64,000 nucleotides of DNA from assembly GCF_024199845.1 (NCBI RefSeq), contig NZ_JANADO010000001.1, positions 1,116,001 to 1,180,000 on the forward strand, written 5' to 3'. Numbering within the stretch: the stretch's first letter is position 1; each line of letters starts with the position of its first letter. Under the pieces are notes generated by a model that saw only the letters and a list, made by a program, of their open reading frames with translations, was not told the DNA's origin and ran no database searches. Source of the DNA: Bradyrhizobium sp. CCGB12. Lineage in GTDB: Bacteria; Pseudomonadota; Alphaproteobacteria; Rhizobiales; Xanthobacteraceae. Made by a program: the position numbers and the translations under genes. Shown here piece after piece: positions 8,604-19,153 of the stretch.

Positions 8604-8717
8604 GCGCAGGGAAGGCCGAGTGATTGGCTACACCTGTATGCTGCTGTGCGGTTTCTCTGCGTGTGCTTTTCGCGCAGCGGACCGCGGGTGCGAGCTGGCA
8701 CCCGGCCTTCCCTGCGC
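8604..8717. repeat. Large stem-loop with GCGCAGGGAAGGCCG arms
   Basis: Perfect 15-bp inverted arms at 8604-8618 and 8703-8717 enclose 84 nt that can fold further (for example GGGTGC-GAGCTG-GCACCC near 8682-8699). I remember the same arm sequences bracketing variable loops in other Bradyrhizobium repeats, so this is likely a conserved structured element, either a transcribed RNA or a DNA-level palindrome. No open frame here is convincing. Confidence 0.65.
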
Positions 8718-8804
8718 CCTCTTGGCTTTTAGAGGGAGAGCGACGAAGCAAAGCTCGGGCGAAATCAGTCGCGAGGATGTGGAGCCGTGTCTGCGACCAC
8801 ACTC

Positions 8805-8934
8805 GCTGTCATCGCCCGCGAAACAGAAGGCGGGCGATCCAGTACTCCGAGACGGCAGTGATTGCATCGAGACGCCGCAGCGTACTGGATTCCCCGCTCC
8901 AGTGCGCAATTGCGCACAAGGCGGGAATGACAGC
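8805..8934. repeat. Palindromic intergenic repeat 2 (GCTGTCATCGCCCGC arms)
   Basis: Inverted repeat with outer arms beginning GCTGTCATCGCCCGC and ending GCGGGAATGACAGC, plus inner complementary blocks (CCAGTAC near 8839 with GTACTGG near 8883). Typical of dispersed Bradyrhizobium intergenic palindromes. Non-coding. Confidence 0.7.
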
Positions 8935-8970
8935 ATCATTTGGAGAACCAACGCTGCCACCTCACACTCC

Positions 8971-9054
8971 GTCATTGCGAGGAGCGAAGCGACGAAGCAA
9001 TCCAGAATCCTTCCACGGAAAGACTCTGGATTGCTTCGCTGCGCTCGCAATGAC
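8971..9054. repeat. Palindromic intergenic repeat 3 (GTCATTGCGAG arms)
   Basis: Arms GTCATTGCGAG and CTCGCAATGAC with a second complementary layer (GAAGCAATCCAGA with TCTGGATTGCTTC) make one long hairpin of 84 bp. From memory, the same unit occurs in many copies in Bradyrhizobium genomes. The end of a related unit (GCTGCGCTCGCAATGAC) is what the insertion sequence at 9252 has split. Confidence 0.8.
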
Positions 9055-9083
9055 GAGGAAGAGAGAGCGTGCGCCACACTCCG

Positions 9084-9226
9084 CCCTCGTGCCCCGGACG
9101 CAGCGCAGCGTCCCTTCGACGATGCGCTGCAGTGCCGGGGCCCATCTCTCCGCATGTATCGTGCCGCCCTGGGTCCGGCTCTGCGCCGCAACGCTGGCGC
9201 GTCGCAGCTTGTCCGGGACACGAGGG
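9084..9226. repeat. Palindromic intergenic repeat 4 (CCCTCGTGCCCCGGAC arms)
   Basis: 16-bp inverted arms at 9084-9099 and 9211-9226 with one mismatch, enclosing GC-rich sequence with its own short inverted repeats (GCAGCGCAGCG near 9100 with CGCTGC near 9131). It runs into the CTGCGCTCGCAAT sequence that is interrupted by the insertion element. Confidence 0.65.
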
Positions 9227-9246
9227 CGCGAGCTTTCGCTGCGCTC

Positions 9247-9251
9247 GCAAT
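9247..9251. repeat. Target site duplication, left copy (GCAAT)
   Basis: GCAAT directly abuts the left inverted repeat of the insertion element and is repeated at 10304-10308 after the right one. Removing the element and one copy restores CGCTCGCAATGAC, the common end of the palindromic repeats here. Confidence 0.88.
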
Positions 9252-9304
9252 TGTGCAAGTTCACTAATTCGCTGATCGAATCCGTTCCCAGCGTGGAGGA
9301 TCCG

Positions 9305-10270
9305 ATGCGCGACAACAGCTTCGACCGGACGATTGAGCGGAATTATCTTCAGAAGTGGCGGTTCCTGATCGCCGAGTATGAGGAGGTGAAGGCCGGGCGG
9401 TCGGCGACGTTCCGCCGGGTGGGAGACTTCTACAAGCACCACGGCACCTGCTCGCAGACCTTCCGGAAGTACTACAACCGCTACCTGCGGAGCGGCGCGG
9501 AGGCTGACCTGTTGCCGCAACGCCGCGGACCGAAGTGGCGCGAGCGCCGCGAGCCGCAAGGCATCGAGGCGGAGATCGTTGCTTGCCGAACGCGCGGCAT
9601 GAACCGGTACGAGGTCCACGCTGCCTTGCGCGAACGGCGAGATACGGTACCGTCGCTCTCGACCATCTACCGGGTCTTCAAACGCAATCAGCTCAACCGC
9701 CGCACCCCGACGATGCGCGAGGAGAAACGTCGTATTATCAAGGACAAGATCGGCGAGCTCGGCCATGTCGACCTGCACCAGCTGTCCCGCGACATGTTCC
9801 TGGCGCCCCCCTCAAGCCCCGCCTTTATCGTCAGCCTGGTCGACAGTTGCTCGCGCCTGGCCTGGGCCGAGGTGCTGACTTCAAAAAAGGCCCTGCCGGT
9901 CATGTTTAAGACCTTGAAGATGATCAACACGCTCAACGTCACCTATGGGATCCAGTTTGCCGAGATCCTGTCCGACAACGGCGCGGAGTTCGCATCCCGC
10001 AACACGCCTGAAGAGCATCCCTTCGAGGCCATGCTGATCGAGCTCGGCATCAAGCATCGCTACACCAGACCCTACCGGCCGCAGACCAACGGCAAGGTCG
10101 AACGCTTCTGGCGAACCCTGGACGACGACGTCATCGAAGGCGCAACCTTCGATAACCTAGACCACTTCGCCAACGAGCTGTTCGAGTACGTGATCTACTA
10201 CAATAACTTCAGGCCCCATCAGGCCCTCGGCGGCAAGACACCGAAGGAATTTGCCGAGGCCCAGACCTAA
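9305..10270 (+). CDS. IS481-family-like transposase (DDE integrase core)
   Basis: 321 residues. The N-terminal third has a helix-turn-helix region (VGDFYKHHGTCSQTFRKYY, then LLPQRRGPKW and a second HTH around MNRYEVHAALRER). The rve core follows with the catalytic triad visible as GHVDLHQL (first Asp), ILSDNGAEFAS (second Asp) and NGKVERFWRTL (Glu). The end, YYNNFRPHQALGGKTPKEF, is the usual IS481/IS3 C-terminus. The frame extends upstream into the flanking repeats, but the ATG at 9305 lies inside the element, after TGGAGGA. It catalyses cut and transfer of the element ends. Confidence 0.93.
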   Translation: MRDNSFDRTIERNYLQKWRFLIAEYEEVKAGRSATFRRVGDFYKHHGTCSQTFRKYYNRYLRSGAEADLLPQRRGPKWRERREPQGIEAEIVACRTRGMNRYEVHAALRERRDTVPSLSTIYRVFKRNQLNRRTPTMREEKRRIIKDKIGELGHVDLHQLSRDMFLAPPSSPAFIVSLVDSCSRLAWAEVLTSKKALPVMFKTLKMINTLNVTYGIQFAEILSDNGAEFASRNTPEEHPFEAMLIELGIKHRYTRPYRPQTNGKVERFWRTLDDDVIEGATFDNLDHFANELFEYVIYYNNFRPHQALGGKTPKEFAEAQT

Positions 10271-10273
10271 ACC

Positions 10274-10303
10274 ATTCGATCAGCGAATTAGTGAACTTGC
10301 ACA
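10274..10303. repeat. Right terminal inverted repeat of the insertion sequence
   Basis: 30-bp perfect reverse complement of 9252-9281. It starts 3 bp after the transposase stop codon and is followed directly by the right target duplication GCAAT (10304-10308). Confidence 0.93.
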
Positions 10304-10418
10304 GCAATGACAACCCGGCGGCGCCCGGCCAAATAATCGGCAACCCCGCCCGTGGGGCCGATGGACTTGCCCGCCGCAATCCGGTTCAATGGGCCAATTG
10401 AGTTTCCAGGCGACAACG

Positions 10419-10556
10419 ATGTCGAGATATCCGCTGGCCCTGCTGCTGATCGCCTCGCAGGCGGCCGCGCAAATCAAGATGACCACGGCCGGGCATCCTG
10501 ACCCCGCCGGTGACGGGCCGCGCCCCTTGCGCGAAGCTGTCGGGAGTGCTCTTTGA
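10419..10556 (+). CDS. Possible 45-residue signal-peptide-bearing ORF
   Basis: ATG frame giving a short basic start, a hydrophobic segment (YPLALLLIASQAAAQ) with a plausible cleavage site after AAA, and a 27-residue tail without known motifs. It lies between the insertion sequence and the DUF3830 gene in the same direction, and ends 42 bp before that gene. It could be a small exported protein or the truncated start of a larger one. No clear ribosome binding site, so support is weak. The rest of the 10309-10598 interval shows nothing else recognisable. Confidence 0.3.
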   Translation: MSRYPLALLLIASQAAAQIKMTTAGHPDPAGDGPRPLREAVGSAL

Positions 10557-10598
10557 CTGTTCCCTGTGGGGCCATCGCCCCCGACCCAGAGAGATGAG

Positions 10599-11012
10599 AT
10601 GAGCAAACTCGTTATCCGCGCCGGCGATTTCACCTTCGATGCCCGTTTCGAGGAGCAGCTGGCGCCCAAGACAGTCGCCGCGTTCCGCAAGGCGCTGCCG
10701 TTCGAAAGCCACATCATCCATGTGCGCTGGAGTGGCGAAGGGGTGTGGATGCCGCTCGGCGATCTCGATTTCGGCGTCGGCTACGAGAACCACACGAGCT
10801 ATCCCGCGCCCGGCCAGATCATCCTCTATCCCGGTGGCATCAGCGAGACCGAGATCCTGCTCGCCTATGGCGGCGTGCACTTCGCGAGCAAGATGGGCCA
10901 ACTCGCCGGCAACCATTTCATCACGCTGATCTCGGGCCTGGAGAATCTGGCGACGCTTGGTAAGAGCGTGCTGTGGAAGGGCGCTCTGCCGATTCGCTTC
11001 GAGGAAGTCTGA
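10599..11012 (+). CDS. DUF3830 family protein (cyclophilin-like fold)
   Basis: 137 residues, all of family length. The block HVRWSGEGVWMPLG, the segment PAPGQIILYPGGISETEILLAYG and the ending FASKMGQLAGNHF match DUF3830 proteins, which have a cyclophilin-like fold and are common in amidohydrolase and purine or pyrimidine operons; the reaction is unknown. Start is the ATG at 10599, 7 nt after AGAGAGATG-type purine-rich sequence. The stop codon is immediately followed by the GTG of the allantoinase gene, so the two are probably translated together, and a role in the ureide pathway is likely by context. Confidence 0.85.
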   Translation: MSKLVIRAGDFTFDARFEEQLAPKTVAAFRKALPFESHIIHVRWSGEGVWMPLGDLDFGVGYENHTSYPAPGQIILYPGGISETEILLAYGGVHFASKMGQLAGNHFITLISGLENLATLGKSVLWKGALPIRFEEV

Positions 11013-11948
11013 GTGACTGACACAAGCTACCCGCGCGATCTCCGCGGCTACGGCCGCAATCCGCCGCATCCGCAATGGCCCGGCGATGCGCGGATCGCGG
11101 TTCAGTTCGTCGTCAATTTCGAGGAGGGCGGCGAGAACAACATCCTGCACGGCGACCGCGCCTCGGAAGCCTTCCTGTCCGACGTGCTCGGCGCGCAGCC
11201 CTGGCCGGGCCAACGCCATGCCAACATCGAATCCATGTTCGAATATGGCTCGCGCGCCGGGTTCTGGCGGCTGTGCCGGATGTTCACCGCGCGCAACTGG
11301 CCGACCACCGTGTTCGGCGTCGCTACGGCGCTAAAGCGCAACCCGGAAATCGTCGCTGCCATGAAGGAAGCGGGCTGGGACATCGCCAGCCACAGTCTGA
11401 AGTGGATCGAGCACAGGGACATGACCGAGGCGCAGGAGCGCGCCGAGATCGCCGAAGCAATCCGCGTCCACACCGAGGCGACGGGATCGCGGCCGCTCGG
11501 GTGGTACACCGGGCGCTCCTCGATCAACACCAACCGTCTCCTGATGGAGGAGGGTGGCTTCCTCTATCTCTGCGATTCCTACGCCGACGATCTGCCCTAC
11601 TGGGTGAAGGGCGCAGGCGGCAAGCAGCTCGTCATTCCCTATACGTTGGACGCCAACGACATGCGCTTCATCAACCCGCAAGGGTTTGCCGAAGGCGAGC
11701 AGTTCTTCACCTATCTGAAGGACGCCTTCGACGTGCTTTATGCCGAGGGCGAGAGCGCGCCGAAGATGATGTCGGTGGGCCTGCACTGCCGCCTCGCCGG
11801 CCGGCCCGGCCGTGCTGCGGGGTTGATCCGCTTCCTGGATTATATCGGCGGGCACGAGCGCGTCTGGGTGCCGACGCGATTGCAGATCGCACAGCACTGG
11901 CACGACAAGCACGCGCATCTTGCCGCCGACGCCTTCGAGATCGGGTGA
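11013..11948 (+). CDS. puuE: Allantoinase PuuE (polysaccharide-deacetylase-type)
   Basis: 311 residues. The carbohydrate-esterase-4 fold used by metal-independent PuuE allantoinases: family hallmarks are NFEEGGENNILHGD near residue 30, WDIASHSLKWIEHRDM in mid-protein and GLHCRLAGRPGRAAGL near the end. It hydrolyses allantoin to allantoate, and here it sits between DUF3830 and the UraD-HIUH fusion, which makes the ureide role solid. The start is the GTG at 11013 directly after the previous stop (TGA-GTG); the next gene begins 7 bp after its stop. The next step, allantoate hydrolysis, is encoded at 29266 as allC. Confidence 0.92.
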   Translation: MTDTSYPRDLRGYGRNPPHPQWPGDARIAVQFVVNFEEGGENNILHGDRASEAFLSDVLGAQPWPGQRHANIESMFEYGSRAGFWRLCRMFTARNWPTTVFGVATALKRNPEIVAAMKEAGWDIASHSLKWIEHRDMTEAQERAEIAEAIRVHTEATGSRPLGWYTGRSSINTNRLLMEEGGFLYLCDSYADDLPYWVKGAGGKQLVIPYTLDANDMRFINPQGFAEGEQFFTYLKDAFDVLYAEGESAPKMMSVGLHCRLAGRPGRAAGLIRFLDYIGGHERVWVPTRLQIAQHWHDKHAHLAADAFEIG

Positions 11949-11955
11949 GGGGGCG

Positions 11956-12839
11956 ATGTCGCAGATCTCTCTTTCCGATCTCAACGCCGCAAGTAAAGCC
12001 GATTTCGTTGCGGCGCTCGCCAACGTCGTCGAATACTCGCCGTGGATCGCCGAGCAGCTCGCCGGCAAGCGGCCATTCGGCGGCATCAACCAATTGCATG
12101 CCGCGCTGATGGCGGCGATCCAGAGCGCCGAGCCTGACGTTCAGATGGCGCTGATCCGGGCGCATCCTGATCTCGCCAACAAAACGCAGCGCGCCGCCGG
12201 CCTCACGACGGAATCGACCGACGAGCAGAACAGCGCCGGACTCGACAGATTGTCGGACGCCGAATACGCCGCGTTCGAGCGCGCCAACAACGCCTACCGC
12301 GACAAGTTCGGCTTCCCCTATATCGTCTGCGTGCGCCGTCACACCAGAGATTCCATCCTGCGTGACTTCGAGGTGCGGCTGCTCAACATCGTCAAGACCG
12401 AGATAAGGCGCGCGATCGAGGAGATCGGCCGCATTTCCGCGCTGCGGCTCGATCAGCTCGTCATTGCCGACGACAGGCTGAGGGTGCACGGCCGGCTGTC
12501 GACGCATGTGCTCGACAATCACACGGGCAAGCCTGGATCAGGCATCCCAGTTGAGCTGGTGGAGCTCGCGAGCCTCGGCGAGAGCCGCGTCATTGCGCGC
12601 GCCGTGATCAACGCCGACGGCCGCACCGACCAGCCGCTAATCGGCGGTCGCCCGCTGCCGATCGGCCGCTACGAGCTTCGTTTCAGCGTCGCCAAATATT
12701 ACGCCGAGCGCAACGTACCGTTATCCGACCCGCCGTTCCTCGACGAGATCCCGCTGCGCTTCGCGTTCAGCGAGCCGGAGGGACACTATCACGTGCCGCT
12801 ATTGGTCACGCCATGGAGCTATTCGACCTACCGCGGCAG

Positions 12840-12843
<4 letters not shown>
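11956..12843 (+). CDS. Bifunctional OHCU decarboxylase / 5-hydroxyisourate hydrolase (UraD-HIUH fusion)
   Basis: 295 residues with two enzymes in one chain, in reverse order of reaction. Residues about 1-165 are 2-oxo-4-hydroxy-4-carboxy-5-ureidoimidazoline decarboxylase (RAHPDLANKTQ signature, FGFPYIVCVR). Residues about 180-295 are the transthyretin-like 5-hydroxyisourate hydrolase (LSTHVLDNHTGKPGSG; C-terminal YRGS tetrapeptide). Together they turn the product of uricase into S-allantoin. The ATG at 11956 is chosen over an upstream frame opening because it follows GAGGGGGCG and starts the UraD domain. The stop overlaps the convergent xanthine dehydrogenase stop by 4 bp. Confidence 0.94.
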
Positions 12844-15562
<2,719 letters not shown>

Positions 15563-15566
<4 letters not shown>

Positions 15567-16390
15567 GACGGCGCTCCGGCAGAGAGTTCGCCGCGGATCT
15601 GCTCGGCGAGCCGCAGCGTCATGTGCTTGCGCCAGAGCGGCTTACCGTGGATGTCGGTGTGGTACAGGTCATCCGTGATGCGCTGCGTGATCGCCTCTAG
15701 AAGCGCGCCGGCGTCCGGGGCCTTGCGAAGGGTCAGCTGGATCGGCCGCACCGTCGACGCTGTAACTGTCAGCGTCAGCGTACCATCAGCATCGAGACTG
15801 CCGATCAGCAGCGCCGCCGAGCGGCCGACTGGCGCCAGCGAGATCTGGCGAAAGGCCGTGCGGCGCCTTAATGCAGCAATCGGGATATCGATCTGTCGGA
15901 TCAGGTCGCCCGGCGTCAGGCGGTTGCGCTGGTTGCCGGTGACGAAGTCGACGACCGGAATCTTCTGCTCTCCACCGCGCACCTTCCAGATGGTGCAGAC
16001 GCCGTCGAGCGCTGATGTGAGCGAGATCATCGGTCCTGCCGGCAGGGACATGCAGACATTGCCGCCGACGGTCGCGGTCTTCCAGATCTTGAACGAAGCA
16101 AGAAAAGCCCGGCAGCACTGGCCGATCAGCGGCGCCGCGAGCCAGTCAGACGGGCAGGCGAGACCATCGAGCTCTGCGATGGTGCAGGTGGCGGCGATGC
16201 TGAGATGGCTTTCGGTGATCGTCAGCGCCGGCCATTTCAGGTCGGTCAGATCGATCAGCCGCCTCAAATGGACCTGCGGCTCCGAGAACAGCCAGGTGCC
16301 GCCTGCAAGCCAAGCATCACCTGCCGTCCAGACGGGTAGTTGCGCGCGCGTTTGCGGATGGGCGACTGCTGTGATGGTATTCAAATCCAT
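15563..16390 (-). CDS. Xanthine dehydrogenase family FAD-binding subunit
   Basis: 275 residues. A CO-dehydrogenase-type FAD domain with AGGTWLFSEPQV near residue 28 and the ATVGGNVCMSLPAGPM flavin-binding loop near residue 100, then the C-terminal CutM/CO-deh-flavin domain. It passes electrons from the 2Fe-2S clusters of the downstream subunit to NAD+ or another acceptor. It is the first gene of this two-gene minus-strand unit and overlaps the next start by 4 nt. The frame extends upstream, but the ATG at 16390 starts the conserved sequence. It is divergent from the deaminase gene at 16540. Confidence 0.9.
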
Positions 16391-16430
16391 GGCTGTGCCA
16401 AAGCTTCCGCCCGGTGAATCGTACGGACGA

Positions 16431-16442
16431 GTCTTGCAAGAC
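16431..16442. promoter_or_regulatory. Perfect palindrome GTCTTGCAAGAC in the divergent xdh/deaminase region
   Basis: A 12-bp perfect palindrome in the 149-bp gap between two divergent purine genes. Its position suits an operator acting on both promoters. No regulator is linked to it by the sequence; the TetR gene at 32263 is one local candidate. Confidence 0.35.
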
Positions 16443-16539
16443 CGGAGCCAAGTCGCAAGAAACAAGTCGTAGCATGACGGCGTTCGGGCACTTGGCCGCA
16501 TTGAATGCTCGTCGCGCGAATGTGAGGGGAAGTGGGATC

Positions 16540-17889
16540 ATGAGCGACATACAGCCGATCTGGATCAGGGATCCCCTCGCCATCCTCGCAGACGGCGCCG
16601 AGCGTGGAATCGTGGTGAAGGGCGGCCGGATCGTCGAACTCGTGCCGGCCGGCGGGACGCCTGCGACGGCGGATGTCGCGGTGTTCGATGCGGGCCAACA
16701 CGTCGTGCTGCCGGGCCTGATCAACACCCACCATCATTTCTACCAGACCCTGACGCGGGCGTTGCCGGCGGCGATGGACCGGGAGCTGTTTCCCTGGCTT
16801 CAGGCACTCTATCCGGTGTGGGCGAAGCTGAAGCCCGAAGCGCTGGAGCTCGGCGTCACCGTGGCGATGTCCGAGCTGCTGTTGTCGGGTTGCACCACGA
16901 CGACCGATCACCATTACGTATTCCCGGCAGGACTCGAGGACGCCGTGGATATCGAAGTCGCGGTGGCAAAGCGGCTCGGCGTGCGCGTGCTGCTGACGCG
17001 CGGATCGATGAACCTGTCGCAGCGCGACGGCGGCTTGCCGCCCGACAGCGTCGTCCAGGACGAGGACACCATCCTTGCCGACAGCGCGCTCGCGGTGGCA
17101 AAGCATCACGAGCGCGGTGCGGATGCGATGGTGCAGATCGCACTCGCGCCGTGTTCGCCCTTCTCGGTGACGACGTCTCTGATGCGCGCCACGGCCGATC
17201 TCGCCGGCAAGCTCGACGTACGCCTGCACACTCATCTCGCCGAGACCGAGGACGAGAACAGGTTCTGCGAGCAGATGTACGGCTGCCGCCCGCTCGACTA
17301 TCTCGAGCAATGCGGCTGGCTCAATGCGCGGACCTGGCTCGCCCACGGAATCTTTTTCAACGACGACGAGATCAAGCGGCTCGGCAAGGCCAAGACGACC
17401 ATCAGCCATTGCGCGTGCAGCAACCAGATTCTGGCGTCTGGCTGCTGCCCCGTCTGCGAGATGGAAGAGGCCGGTGTCGGCATCGGTATCGGCGTCGACG
17501 GCTCGGCCTCGAATGATGGCTCAAATCTCATGCAGGAGGTTCGTGCCGCGTTCCTGCTGCAACGCGCGCGCTATGGCGTGACGAAGGTCAGCCACAAGGA
17601 TGCCCTGCGCTGGGCCACCAAGGGCTCAGCGGCGTGTGTCGGCCGACCGGAACTCGGTGAGATCGCCGTCGGCAAGGCGGCCGATCTCGCGCTGTTCAGG
17701 CTCGACGAACTGCGCTTCTCCGGCCATGGCGATCCCCTGGCCGCGCTGGTGCTGTGTGGCGCGCATCGCGCCGATCGGGTGATGGTGGCGGGCAAATGGG
17801 CCGTGATCGACGGCGCGATCCCGGGACTGGATGTCGCCGACCTCATCCGCCGTCACAGCACGGCGGCGCGGGCGATGCAGGTGGGCTAG
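16540..17889 (+). CDS. 8-oxoguanine deaminase-like amidohydrolase (AtzB/TrzN relatives)
   Basis: 449 residues of the amidohydrolase superfamily. The metal-binding motif is NTHHHFYQTL (residues about 65-74), followed by HTHLAETEDEN, then SHCACSN and the late Asp motif GIGVDGSASNDG. The length, the Cys-rich ISHCACSNQILASGCCPVC segment and the surrounding purine genes fit 8-oxoguanine deaminase; hydroxyatrazine hydrolases such as AtzB are close relatives, so a substituted purine or triazine substrate cannot be excluded. It hydrolyses an exocyclic amine in the cytoplasm. Start is the ATG at 16540 after GAGGGGAAGTGGG; upstream in-frame codons are non-family. Confidence 0.86.
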   Translation: MSDIQPIWIRDPLAILADGAERGIVVKGGRIVELVPAGGTPATADVAVFDAGQHVVLPGLINTHHHFYQTLTRALPAAMDRELFPWLQALYPVWAKLKPEALELGVTVAMSELLLSGCTTTTDHHYVFPAGLEDAVDIEVAVAKRLGVRVLLTRGSMNLSQRDGGLPPDSVVQDEDTILADSALAVAKHHERGADAMVQIALAPCSPFSVTTSLMRATADLAGKLDVRLHTHLAETEDENRFCEQMYGCRPLDYLEQCGWLNARTWLAHGIFFNDDEIKRLGKAKTTISHCACSNQILASGCCPVCEMEEAGVGIGIGVDGSASNDGSNLMQEVRAAFLLQRARYGVTKVSHKDALRWATKGSAACVGRPELGEIAVGKAADLALFRLDELRFSGHGDPLAALVLCGAHRADRVMVAGKWAVIDGAIPGLDVADLIRRHSTAARAMQVG

Positions 17890-18000
17890 TTCCTAGGCAA
17901 AATAGAAAGAGGGGGCGACCACAAGTGCCGGGTGCTTCTGGCCACCCCCTCCGAACCTCCTCCGGGAGGAGCAGGTGATTTAGTCGATGCAAGAAACGTG

Positions 18001-19080
18001 CTACTTGCCCGGAAGCTTGTCGTCGATGCCTTTGACGTAGAAATTCATGCCGAGGATCTGGCCGTCATCGAGGTGATCGCCGCCCTTGCACTCGACCGGC
18101 TTGCCGTCCTGCCCAACGATCGGGCATTTGAACGGATGCAGCTTGCCCGCGGTGATCGCAGCCTGGGCATCCTCGGCCATCTTTTTCACGTCGTCAGGCA
18201 TGTTGGTGTAGGGCGCCATCGCGAACATGTGGCTGTCGAGGCCGCCCCAGGTGTCCCCGGACTTCCAGGTGCCGGCGAGCTCGGCCTTGACGCGCTCGAT
18301 GTAATAGGGGCCCCAGGTGTCGAGGATCGAGGTGAGCTGGGTCTTGGGCCCGAACTTGATCATCTCGGAATCCTGGCCGAAGGCCAGCTTGCCGCGTTCG
18401 CTGGCGATCTGCATTGCCGCTGGCGAATCCGTGTGCTGCATGATGACGTCGGCGCCCTGGTCAATCAGCGCCTTGGCGGCGTCGGCCTCCTTGCCCGGAT
18501 CGAACCAGGTGTTGGCCCAGATGATCTTGACCTTGATGTTCGGGTTGATGGTCTGCGCCGCCAGGATCGTCGCGTTGATGCCGGACACGACCTCCGGAAT
18601 CGGGAACGAACCGATATAGCCGAGCACGCCTGATTTCGACATCTTGGCCGCGATCAGGCCCTGGATGTAGCGGCCCTGGTACCATTTGGCCGAATAGGTC
18701 GACATGTTCGGGTTGCGCTTGTAGCCGGTGGCGTGCTCGAAATGCACGTTCGGATATTTCTTGGCGACCTTCAGCGTCGGATCCATGTAGCCGAATGATG
18801 TCGTGAAGATGAGCTTGTTGCCGGCGCGGACGAGCTGCTCGATGGAGCGCTCGGCGTCGGGACCTTCGGGTACGTTCTCCAGATAGGTGGTTTCGATCTT
18901 GTCGCCCAATTCCTTGACCAGCGCCTGGCGCGCGAGGTCGTGCTGATAGGTCCAGCCGAGGTCTCCGATCGGACCCAGATAGATGAAGCCGACCTTCAGC
19001 TTGTCGGCGGCGGTGGCTGCGCTGACGCTCCCGGCAAGCAAGAGCCCGGCAGCCAGCGCAAGAAGTGATTTCCTCATCAT
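18001..19080 (-). CDS. BMP-family ABC transporter substrate-binding protein (system 1)
   Basis: 359 residues. Signal peptide with hydrophobic SLLALAAGLLLAGSVSA, then the periplasmic BMP/PnrA-type domain (KVGFIYLGPIGDLGWTYQHD near the start; later DVIMQHTDSPAAMQ). BMP receptors bind nucleosides or purine-related ligands. It is the last gene of the ATPase-permease-permease-BMP series running 22704 to 18001. Two consecutive ATG codons at the start; the first (19080) is 6 nt after GGAGATCG. A second, clearly different receptor is encoded at 27749. Confidence 0.92.
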   Translation of the reverse strand: MMRKSLLALAAGLLLAGSVSAATAADKLKVGFIYLGPIGDLGWTYQHDLARQALVKELGDKIETTYLENVPEGPDAERSIEQLVRAGNKLIFTTSFGYMDPTLKVAKKYPNVHFEHATGYKRNPNMSTYSAKWYQGRYIQGLIAAKMSKSGVLGYIGSFPIPEVVSGINATILAAQTINPNIKVKIIWANTWFDPGKEADAAKALIDQGADVIMQHTDSPAAMQIASERGKLAFGQDSEMIKFGPKTQLTSILDTWGPYYIERVKAELAGTWKSGDTWGGLDSHMFAMAPYTNMPDDVKKMAEDAQAAITAGKLHPFKCPIVGQDGKPVECKGGDHLDDGQILGMNFYVKGIDDKLPGK

Positions 19081-19153
19081 CGATCTCCAAACATCAGGGG
19101 AAAGCCAAGATTCGCAGCGAGCGCGCCCCATCGCGCACGCCTTGGAATGAAAC

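Larger units (their letters stand above)
9252..10303 (+). mobile_element. Complete IS481-like insertion sequence
   Basis: 1,052-bp element bounded by perfectly matched 30-bp inverted repeats at 9252-9281 and 10274-10303, with TGT...ACA ends and a 5-bp direct target duplication (GCAAT). It carries one transposase gene with an intact rve/DDE integrase core and no passenger gene. Perfect ends, duplicated target and an unbroken gene indicate recent insertion and possible activity. The family call follows the single-ORF organisation and transposase architecture. Confidence 0.93.

Noticed and set aside
8102..9267. Several open frames in the repeat mosaic on both strands
   Set aside because: They cross palindromic repeat arms and lack ribosome binding sites; the sequence is better explained as non-coding repeats.
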